From contig JAITNZ010000037.1 in the NCBI GenBank assembly GCA_031290205.1, forward strand, positions 1-12,611: 12,611 nt of DNA. Reading direction: 5' to 3'. Numbering within the stretch: position 1 is the stretch's first letter; each line of letters begins with the position of its first letter. Below the pieces are notes generated by a model. It saw only the letters and a list, made by a program, of their open reading frames with translations. It had not been told where the DNA came from and ran no database searches. This stretch comes from Spirochaetaceae bacterium (lineage in GTDB: Bacteria > Spirochaetota > Spirochaetia > Treponematales > Breznakiellaceae). Shown here in pieces: positions 7,820 to 12,611 of this stretch. The translations under genes and the position numbers were made by a program.

Positions 7820-9454
7820 TTACATCAGCGGCGCAAAGAGGCGGACTATATCCTGTATTAGGCGGAAGAAAGTGTTGCGTGCGCAATCTTTGAGCGTCAT
7901 CAGCTTACAGACATCGAGCGTTGAAAGGAAATCGTCTTTTATTTTTTGAATAGCGTTGTTTTTATAGATAAAAACGGCGCACTCATAATCGAGGCAGAGG
8001 CTTCTAAAATCGAGGTTGGCGGTTCCCACTGTTGCCATAATATCATCAGAGACAAATGTTTTTGAATGATTAAACCCCGCCGAGTACTCGTATATTTTAA
8101 TGCCGCCCCGTATCAAGCGTCGGTAATAGGAACGGGCTACCATCTGAACGAGCGGCTTATCAGGTCTGTGCGGTGTAATGATGCGGACATCAGAGCCCGA
8201 CTTTGCCGCCAGAACTAACGCGGAAAGTAAAACTTCATCGGGTATAAGATAGGGAGTGTTTATATAAATATATTTTTTTGCGGAATTGATAATCTCAAGA
8301 TACACTTTTTCGCATGTATACTCTTTTACAATGGGGCTATCCGCATAAGGCTGCACAAAACCATCGCTTTCAACCGGACACGAAGCAGCCTTCCATGGAA
8401 AGAATGACGCATAATCATCTTCTTGCCATCTTTTTCGTAAATGCGATTCCAAATTCCACAAACGCAGGAAAATCATCGTTAAGCTCCATGCCGCATCCCC
8501 CTTAATCATAATCGCGGAATCTTTCCAGTGTCCGTATTTTTCGTATGCATTGATATATTCATCGCCAATATTAACACCGCCGGTGAACGCCGTCTTCCCG
8601 TCAATCGAAATAATTTTCCTGTGGTCCCGGTTGTTTTGCAAGGAAGATAACACCGGCTTAAACGGATTAAACACGATACATTTAATGCCCGCATACTCAA
8701 GCGTTTTGGCAAAATCATCCGGCAATGTAGCAAAGCATCCTAAATCATCATACATAACACGAACATCAAGTCCGGCAGCCGCCTTCCTTGCTAACACTTC
8801 AAAAATCGCATCAAACATCATGCCGTCTTCGATAATAAATGATTCAAGAAATATATACTGTTCCGCTTTTTCTAATTCGGGAATCAACTGCTTAAAATAA
8901 GCTTCGCCCGATGAAAAATATTCGGTCTGAGTGTTGGTGTAGACAGGGAAACCAACGAAGTTTTGCAAATAACGCGAGATGCGGTAACATCGTTCATCTT
9001 CCAGCAAACTCAGTTTGTTTGCAGGCAGATTAAAAAAGAACTTGCATTTCTTTTGATATTCCGCTATTAACAGACGATACTTGCGCGGATTTGATTGAAG
9101 ATAGAATACAACATAAAATATGCCGCCAAATAACGGGAATAGAAGTATTAAAAAAATCCACGTCAACTTAAAACCCGGTTTGCTCGTTTTATTAAAAATT
9201 TGCAGACTCACTATGACACTGATAATGTGTAAAACCCATCCCGCATAACGAAAATGCAGGTAACTACCGGTAAGCAGGACGGCAAGGAATACCATCTGCA
9301 AAACAATAAGCGTTGTTACAAAAAAACGCGCCCGCGATAAGAATCGCACCTTATGTTTTTTCGTTCCGCCAGTGCCACGGGCAGTGCCTAATGCACTTTC
9401 AGCCTTGCCTTCACTACGAGAAGGGCGGTTTATTTTTTTTGGGGGGAAATTCAT
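7820..9454 (-). CDS. cls: cardiolipin synthase (phospholipase D superfamily)
   Basis: 544 residues. Basic N-terminal tail (1-42), two or three membrane spans (about 43-66, 70-88, 97-119), then two PLD domains. HKD1 is HRKIISID (278-285) and HKD2 is HSKTFVSD (463-470), both with the full HxKxxxxD. GGVNIGDEY (292-300) and GTANLDFRS (477-485) follow them as usual. It joins two phosphatidylglycerol molecules into cardiolipin plus glycerol at the inner membrane. The ATG overlaps the yciO stop as ATGA. The local ribosome-binding site is poor (GGGGG about 10 bases away). Codons 3-8 contain a C6A8 tract and codons 10-24 coincide with a dispersed repeat. A GTG at residue 36 (9349) could be an alternative start giving a tail-less protein, more like family members. 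Confidence 0.92.
   Translation of the reverse strand: MNFPPKKINRPSRSEGKAESALGTARGTGGTKKHKVRFLSRARFFVTTLIVLQMVFLAVLLTGSYLHFRYAGWVLHIISVIVSLQIFNKTSKPGFKLTWIFLILLFPLFGGIFYVVFYLQSNPRKYRLLIAEYQKKCKFFFNLPANKLSLLEDERCYRISRYLQNFVGFPVYTNTQTEYFSSGEAYFKQLIPELEKAEQYIFLESFIIEDGMMFDAIFEVLARKAAAGLDVRVMYDDLGCFATLPDDFAKTLEYAGIKCIVFNPFKPVLSSLQNNRDHRKIISIDGKTAFTGGVNIGDEYINAYEKYGHWKDSAIMIKGDAAWSLTMIFLRLWNLESHLRKRWQEDDYASFFPWKAASCPVESDGFVQPYADSPIVKEYTCEKVYLEIINSAKKYIYINTPYLIPDEVLLSALVLAAKSGSDVRIITPHRPDKPLVQMVARSYYRRLIRGGIKIYEYSAGFNHSKTFVSDDIMATVGTANLDFRSLCLDYECAVFIYKNNAIQKIKDDFLSTLDVCKLMTLKDCARNTFFRLIQDIVRLFAPLM
9384..9427. repeat. 44-base dispersed repeat, copy B (inside cls)
   Basis: Matches 6283-6326 without gaps (33/44). 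It encodes residues 10-24 of the cardiolipin synthase N-terminal tail. The hairpin at its left end is kept: the second base pair has changed on both sides (C-G in copy A, T-A here), while the innermost pair is lost. This looks like a structured element that has been absorbed into a reading frame, or that first arose there. Confidence 0.5.
9433..9446. repeat. C6A8 homopolymer tract at the start of cls
   Basis: The plus strand reads T8G6; on the coding strand this is six C then eight A within codons 3-8 of cls. Loss of one A creates TAA at once. Gain of one A leads to a TAG about seven codons later. The site could therefore switch or tune cls by slippage. Confidence 0.6.
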
Positions 9455-10179
9455 AATGGGAAAACCCCCGCCCCCTGACGAGTTACTTTTACTTCGTCAC
9501 CGGTTAAATCAAGTATTGTTGAAAATGATCGCCGCGATTCATCGCCTGTGTCCAGAATTAAATCAAGTTCAGCTATAGCTTCAAGTTCCCACCCCCCTTC
9601 AAAGAGCTCGTCTTCGGGAATGGGGGGAAGTTCACCACCGCCTGAAGCACGGCTCTCTTCATCTAAAAAAGCATCGCTACCGTTTGTATGAACGCCTTTT
9701 TCAAACTGAAGGCGAGGCATAAAAGCGCCTAGGGCGCCGGGCATTGATTTTTTTGCGGTAATCGAATAGAGCGGAACGCCAAGCGCCTGCACTACGGCAC
9801 ACGGCACGGCATTAGCGGGAATACGCACCCCCAGCTCAGCGCGGCGCAAGCCTAAAATCTTATCCGTCCCATGGAGCGTCCTTAAAATAAACACATAGGG
9901 TCCGGGAGATAATTTTTTTATTAAGCGAAAACGCGCGTTATCAATGCTGCAAAAAGTACCAAATTGAGAAATATCAGAGCAGAGGAGGGTGAAGTGCCGC
10001 TCGTTGCGTTCGCCTGAAAGGCGGCGCATTTTTTTTATACCCTCTTTTGATTGCATCGAGCATACCACTACCCAGGTAGTGTCTGTCGGGAGCGCAACCA
10101 AAGCGCCTTTTTTGAGGAGGCGCACCGCCTTGTCAATTGAGCGGTCATCAATATTATTCTCAACAAGATATTCAATCAT
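9451..10179 (-). CDS. yciO: YciO-type protein of the Sua5/TsaC (YrdC) family
   Basis: 242 residues (E. coli YciO 206). The YrdC-like fold is recognised from PTDTTWVVVCS (31-41, where true TsaC/Sua5 has PTETVYG), RHFTLLCSDIS (61-71), KLSPGPYVFILR (89-100), LGVRIPAN (116-123) and STILDLTGD (220-228). Family members bind nucleotide and tRNA; TsaC makes threonylcarbamoyl-AMP for t6A37 of tRNA. YciO proteins are related, but their in vivo role is less certain, so I do not call this TsaC. An acidic Gly/Glu/Pro-rich insertion at about 155-200 accounts for the extra length. The ATG comes three bases after the xth stop with no clear ribosome-binding site, which suggests coupling. Its stop overlaps the cls ATG. 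Confidence 0.82.
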   Translation of the reverse strand: MIEYLVENNIDDRSIDKAVRLLKKGALVALPTDTTWVVVCSMQSKEGIKKMRRLSGERNERHFTLLCSDISQFGTFCSIDNARFRLIKKLSPGPYVFILRTLHGTDKILGLRRAELGVRIPANAVPCAVVQALGVPLYSITAKKSMPGALGAFMPRLQFEKGVHTNGSDAFLDEESRASGGGELPPIPEDELFEGGWELEAIAELDLILDTGDESRRSFSTILDLTGDEVKVTRQGAGVFPL

Positions 10180-10182
10180 AAT

Positions 10183-10965
10183 TCAAGAGAGCTTAATTTC
10201 GATTTCAATGGGGCAATGGTCAGATCCCATAACGTCCTGCCGTATAATCGATTTCCGCACTACCGAAAGAAAACCCTCGTCAACACAGTGATAGTCGAGC
10301 CGCCATCCGACATTCCTTTCGCGTGCGTGCATCCGATACGACCACCAAGTATACTGCTGTTCATCTTGGGGGTGAAGGTGGCGAAAGCTGTCGCTAAAAC
10401 CCGATTGGGTCCACGTATCCATCCATGCACGTTCTTCGGGAAGATAGCCCGGATTCCCCTCATTTTCTTTCGGGCGGGCAAGGTCGATGGGTCGATGCGC
10501 GATATTATAGTCACCTGCCAAAAGAATGTGTCTGCCGCGCTTGACATGAGCCTTGCAGAGCCGCAGCATCGCCTCGCAAAAGGCAAGCTTGTAATCAAGC
10601 CTAAGCCCCGCATCCTGCGAGTTGGGGAAATATGCCGAAATGATAATGAAGCTGCCAAAATCAGCCTGTAACACGCGCCCCTCATCATCAAATTCCGCGA
10701 TCCCTGATTTTTGCACATCGAGAGGCTCATTCTTTGTGTAGATGGCAACGCCGGAATAGCCTTTTTTCTTGGCGCTCGACCAGTAGGATCGGTATACCGA
10801 GCCGTCTTTATCCGCCGGCGCTTTGAGGCTGTCGGGAAGCTGCCCGGGCTCCGCCTTCGTCTCCTGCAGGCAGAGGATATCAGGCGATTCACGGGCAAGC
10901 CAGCTCGTAAAATCGCGTTTTTCCACCGCGCGAATCCCATTTACATTCCACGATAAAATCTTCAC
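10183..10965 (-). CDS. xth: exodeoxyribonuclease III / AP endonuclease (ExoIII, EEP family)
   Basis: 260 residues from GTG at 10965 (E. coli ExoIII 268). The GTG was chosen because GGGGAG lies eight bases upstream and the family's KILSWNVNGIRA begins right after it. The longer in-frame ORF would run back into the tRNA gene. Active-site residues are all present: N7, E35 in CLQETKA, Y112 in SAYFPNSQ, D152 and N154 in LAGDYNIAH, and D249-H250 in GSDHCPIE. It cleaves 5' to abasic sites and removes 3' blocking groups in base excision repair. It starts only 29 bases after the 3' end of tRNA-Pro with no terminator between, so the tRNA promoter probably also drives xth-yciO-cls. Confidence 0.94.
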   Translation of the reverse strand: MKILSWNVNGIRAVEKRDFTSWLARESPDILCLQETKAEPGQLPDSLKAPADKDGSVYRSYWSSAKKKGYSGVAIYTKNEPLDVQKSGIAEFDDEGRVLQADFGSFIIISAYFPNSQDAGLRLDYKLAFCEAMLRLCKAHVKRGRHILLAGDYNIAHRPIDLARPKENEGNPGYLPEERAWMDTWTQSGFSDSFRHLHPQDEQQYTWWSYRMHARERNVGWRLDYHCVDEGFLSVVRKSIIRQDVMGSDHCPIEIEIKLS

Positions 10966-10994
10966 ACCATCATCTCCCCTCACCTGCCGCTCTG

Positions 10995-11067
10995 TCGGGG
11001 TGGTGCGATTCGAACGCACGATTCCTTGCTCCCAAAGCAAGTGCCTTAGCCTCTAGGCTACACCCCG
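10995..11067 (-). tRNA. tRNA-Pro (UGG anticodon)
   Basis: 73 bases folding as a full cloverleaf. The acceptor stem CGGGGTG/CACCCCG has 7 perfect pairs, with discriminator A. The anticodon stem is CTTGC/GCAAG around loop TTTGGGA, anticodon TGG at 11032-11034. The T arm is GTGCG-TTCGAAT-CGCAC. CCA is not encoded (CAG follows the discriminator), so it must be added enzymatically. UGG can read all proline codons in many bacteria. It is the first gene of the xth-yciO-cls unit. Confidence 0.97.
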
Positions 11068-11082
11068 AATAATTTTACTGTT

Positions 11083-11111
11083 ATTGTAAAATGTTTGAAT
11101 AATAATTCCAA
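11083..11111 (-). promoter_or_regulatory. promoter of tRNA-Pro and probably xth-yciO-cls
   Basis: On the minus strand TTGGAA (11106-11111), a 17-base spacer and TACAAT (11083-11088, 5 of 6). The mature tRNA begins 15 bases after the -10, leaving a leader of about eight bases, which is typical for a tRNA gene. The -35 box is the end of a repeat also found ahead of cbiG. Confidence 0.6.
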
Positions 11112-11129
11112 TACCTTCAGTAACTCCCC
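11106..11129 (-). repeat. promoter-proximal repeat, copy 1 (ahead of tRNA-Pro)
   Basis: On the minus strand it reads GGGGAGTTACTGAAGG and then TATTGGAA. It matches 12434-12459 at 21 of 24 aligned positions plus a two-base indel, in the same orientation. Its downstream end supplies the TTGGAA -35 box. Confidence 0.55.
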
Positions 11130-11230
11130 GCTTGTGCTACCCCCGCGATTTTTATTTGCGGGGACCGGGCGGGGAGGGCTTTTCGGACGAGTGGCTGGGC
11201 TACGCGTTTTCTGCCGGACAGTAAAGCCTA

Positions 11231-11251
11231 ACGGTAAAGTGCGCGGTTAGG
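11231..11251 (+). repeat. 21-base inverted repeat, copy 1
   Basis: ACGGTAAAGTGCGCGGTTAG plus G, matched on the opposite strand at 12561-12581 with 19/21 identity (both differences are transitions). It sits inside a 7-bp-stem hairpin (11226-11252) and is followed by GGCGCC, as the other copy also is on the plus strand. Confidence 0.5.
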
Positions 11252-11305
11252 CGGCGCCACAGGCGCCAATTTCCTAGCCCCCTGCGTCGGTTTCCGCAAT
11301 GACAA

Positions 11306-11479
11306 TCAGCGCATCAATATTGTTCGTATCCTACGGGGGAAAAATCCCGGCAGGATTCGTTGCCGTTTCTGAATGGTAAAGCTCGACCGGCACCCCGCTT
11401 CCTGCGGAACACGAAAAATCGAAGATGCGTAGAGATGTACTAAAAAGCGTGTAGAGGTTTTTCTTGTGTGTTTGTCCAT
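11306..11479 (-). CDS. doubtful small ORF, 57 residues
   Basis: Starts at the second of two adjacent ATGs (11479), with GGAG exactly six bases upstream (11486-11489), a good ribosome-binding site. The product is basic (begins MDKHTRKTSTRF, ends PRRIRTILMR), with no signal peptide, membrane span or family I recognise. A second frame on the same strand, offset by one, is open to TAG at 11331-11333 and looks at least as protein-like (contains VPVELYHSETATNPAGIF) but has no ATG. Two open frames in one stretch suggest a decayed gene or a dispersed repeat rather than a working gene. Confidence 0.2.
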   Translation of the reverse strand: MDKHTRKTSTRFLVHLYASSIFRVPQEAGCRSSFTIQKRQRILPGFFPRRIRTILMR

Positions 11480-11575
11480 CATAGACTCCAAAAAGATTGA
11501 TTTTGCCGCCACCAAAACAAGCGGCTCATATATTTATGATGGAATTATAATTTCTGATTTAACGATTTGTAGAAA

Positions 11576-11593
11576 CAATGACAAATGTCATTG
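11576..11593 (-). terminator. hairpin over the cbiG stop codon, possible terminator
   Basis: CAATGACA-TT-TGTCATTG is a perfect palindromic stem on the minus strand that includes the cbiG TGA (11588-11590). Two further G-T pairs can extend it. TTTCTAC follows. The stem is AT-rich and the T-run short, so termination would be weak. It may instead protect the 3' end. Confidence 0.4.
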
Positions 11594-12403
11594 CCGCTCA
11601 AATACCGCAAGCGTGATACCGTCTGAGGCTGTCTTCGGCACTATAAGCCGTCCGTCGCTGCCTGCCGCCGCCGCCCGTTCGCATACATTATCAGTGCCGG
11701 TAATTTTTAAAACATACTCCGACGGACAAAAATCCCCGGTAGCAGCGTTCAGTTCTTCCGCGCTAAAAAAGAGCAGTGGAACACCAAGCGCCTCCGCTGC
11801 GGCTTCCAGCCCTGCTTCGCCGCGCTTAATATCTATCGTGCAGATTGCACGGATGCGGAGCGGCGAAATGTTCCGGTCGAAAAACGTTTTTTGAACAAAG
11901 TCGGTGATAGCCGTCGACGCCGCGCCCCGTTTACAGCCGATGCCGACAAAGAGATTGCGGGGGAGGACGGCGGGCGACGCTTCCGAAGCGGTCGTGATAA
12001 CCGGCACAGAACCGAGGGGCGCGCCATTCAGCCTGATGCTGTTTATGCAGACGGAGCTTTGTTCCGCAAGAGCATTTGCCCCGCCTTCGTGCCCGGAAAG
12101 GAGCGATATTGAAAAAGCGCCGATATCCCCGCAGACTACGACGGCGGGGTCGCTATATTTTGACGACACCAAAGGCGCGATTGCCCGCACCGCAATACCC
12201 GATGCACACAGAAAAATAATCCCCGTATGCGTCTTCCACAGTGATGCAGCAAGTGCACCCGTATCCGTAAACGGTGTTTGCCCTGCTCCCGCATATTTTT
12301 CCAAGACGAACGCCTCCGCCCCCGGCAACAAGACGCTCAACGGCGCCGCAAGCTTCGCCCCCCGTTCCGACACGGCTATTATCGCTATTTTCCCTACAGC
12401 CAT
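11588..12403 (-). CDS. cbiG: cobalt-precorrin 5A hydrolase CbiG, short form
   Basis: 271 residues against about 350 for Salmonella CbiG. The N-terminal domain is clear: ASGIAVRAIAPLVSSKYSDP (67-86), VVVCGDIGAFSISLLSGHEG (88-107) and VITTASEAS (135-143). The C-terminal domain follows almost at once: VGIGCKRG (153-160), ICTIDIKRGEAGLEAAAEAL (187-206), PLLFFSAEEL (209-218) and a final CERAAAAGSDG...ITLAVF. The middle domain usually found between them is missing. The enzyme opens the lactone of cobalt-precorrin 5A and releases acetaldehyde in the anaerobic cobalamin pathway. No other cobalamin gene is in the window. An in-frame TGA two codons upstream fixes the ATG. GAGG sits only one base before it, so a normal ribosome-binding site is absent. 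Confidence 0.88.
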   Translation of the reverse strand: MAVGKIAIIAVSERGAKLAAPLSVLLPGAEAFVLEKYAGAGQTPFTDTGALAASLWKTHTGIIFLCASGIAVRAIAPLVSSKYSDPAVVVCGDIGAFSISLLSGHEGGANALAEQSSVCINSIRLNGAPLGSVPVITTASEASPAVLPRNLFVGIGCKRGAASTAITDFVQKTFFDRNISPLRIRAICTIDIKRGEAGLEAAAEALGVPLLFFSAEELNAATGDFCPSEYVLKITGTDNVCERAAAAGSDGRLIVPKTASDGITLAVFERQ

Positions 12404-12410
12404 GCCTCAT

Positions 12411-12439
12411 TGAATAGTGCATTTTCGTTTTTTTTTCAA
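12411..12439 (-). promoter_or_regulatory. candidate promoter of cbiG
   Basis: On the minus strand TTGAAA (12434-12439, 5 of 6), a 17-base A-rich spacer and TATTCA (12411-12416, only 3 of 6). The start site would fall at about 12404, next to the ATG at 12403, so a leaderless or nearly leaderless transcript is predicted. The -35 is the end of the repeat shared with the tRNA-Pro promoter. Confidence 0.35.
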
Positions 12440-12459
12440 TACCCCTTCAGCTACTCCCC
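12434..12459 (-). repeat. promoter-proximal repeat, copy 2 (ahead of cbiG)
   Basis: On the minus strand GGGGAGTAGCTGAAGGGG and then TATTGAAA. Direct repeat of 11106-11129 (21/24 plus a two-base indel). It brackets cbiG and its downstream spacer together with copy 1. Confidence 0.55.
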
Positions 12460-12611
12460 AGGGCGAGCGCATTAAGAATTTGTCCACAGATAGCCACAGG
12501 GGGAAGGCTTTCTCAGGTACGCGGCACAAGCGCTTACGCGCCAGTGCTCGCCGCCATGCTCCTAACCACGCACTTTGCCGTCGGCGCCCTTGCTCGTTGC
12601 GAGCCTCCGTA
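12460..12611. other. GC-rich spacer upstream of cbiG
   Basis: No gene recognised. A minus-strand frame is open from the right edge to TAA at about 12534-12536 (25 codons, containing APTAKCVVRS), so the end of another gene or a repeat could begin beyond the window. A 5-bp hairpin GCTCG/CGAGC lies at 12592-12604. GGGGGAAGGCTTTC near 12500 resembles GGGGAGGGCTTTTC near 11175. No cobalamin riboswitch box was found here. Confidence 0.35.
12561..12581 (-). repeat. 21-base inverted repeat, copy 2
   Basis: The reverse complement matches 11231-11251 at 19/21. Together the two copies face each other across cbiG. Here the flanking hairpin arm is lost (GTCGG instead of GTTAG), so this copy cannot fold as the other does. 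Confidence 0.5.

Larger units (their letters stand above)
11112..11587. other. repeat-rich spacer between cbiG and tRNA-Pro
   Basis: No convincing gene. Hairpins: 11141-11163 (CCCCGC/GCGGGG, 11-base loop), 11226-11252 (GCCTAAC/GTTAGGC, 13-base loop) and 11253-11267 (GGCGCC twice around ACA). None has a T-run. The 21-mer at 11231-11251 recurs inverted at 12561-12581 (19/21). Two minus-strand frames stay open across about 11331-11480, one with a start codon. The left part is GC-rich and hairpin-dense, the right part (11440-11587) AT-rich. The overall look is of an intergenic repeat family rather than coding DNA. Confidence 0.45.

Noticed and set aside
10966..11040. Longer xth start inside the tRNA gene
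   Set aside because: It would place coding sequence over tRNA-Pro. GTG at 10965 has a good ribosome-binding site and matches the family N-terminus.
12480..12488. TTGTCCACA, one mismatch from a DnaA box
   Set aside because: Single site, with no cluster, AT-rich unwinding region or replication gene nearby. Likely chance.
12404..12611. Possible cobalamin riboswitch upstream of cbiG
   Set aside because: I looked for the B12 box and the conserved core and found neither. The predicted promoter also leaves no room for a leader.
1..12611. Phage, transposon, CRISPR or defence system
   Set aside because: No integrase, transposase, repeat-spacer array, toxin-antitoxin pair or nuclease/helicase pair. 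The nucleases present are ordinary TatD and ExoIII homologues.

Overview
The window looks like chromosomal DNA from a spirochaete, most likely a Treponema. I infer this from the gene set, which includes an atypical clade X phosphofructokinase of the kind treponemes carry, a free-standing EpmA/GenX lysyl-tRNA synthetase paralogue and a YciO-type protein. GC-rich, hairpin-bearing, repeated spacers between moderately AT-rich genes also fit. The genus call is inference. No phage, transposase, CRISPR array or obvious defence system is present.

Layout. The first 254 bases are a GC-rich spacer with hairpins and an open frame running in from the left edge, ending in a strong promoter. Positions 255-3012 (+) hold a two-gene unit: a TatD nuclease and a GT39-like polytopic membrane glycosyltransferase. 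Everything after that lies on the minus strand. Reading 5' to 3' on that strand: cbiG (12403-11588) stands alone. Next comes a 520-base repeat-rich spacer with one doubtful small ORF. Then tRNA-Pro(UGG) is followed closely by an exonuclease III homologue, a YciO-type protein and a cardiolipin synthase (10965-7820). An ATP-type phosphofructokinase has its own candidate promoter (7721-6333). A tightly overlapping trio closes the window: LysM lytic transglycosylase, rsmG and epmA (6074-3033), which runs tail-to-tail into the glycosyltransferase gene.

How the genes fit together. Most products are housekeeping: DNA and tRNA/rRNA maintenance (tatD, xth, yciO, rsmG, epmA), envelope (transglycosylase, Cls, GT39 protein), glycolysis (pfk) and cobalamin synthesis (cbiG). 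Stop/start overlaps (ATGA at the transglycosylase/rsmG and yciO/cls joints, 11 nt at rsmG/epmA) suggest translational coupling.

The most unusual features are not genes. (1) A gapless 44-base repeat lies both in the spacer after pfk and inside the N-terminal codons of cls. (2) A repeat near 11106 and 12434 places a TTG(G/A)AA -35 box in front of tRNA-Pro and cbiG. (3) tatD, and less surely cbiG, look leaderless. (4) A C6A8 tract at the start of cls would truncate the protein on either a one-base loss or a one-base gain. (5) The CbiG lacks the usual middle domain and sits between repeat copies. I did not find a clearly new multi-gene system.
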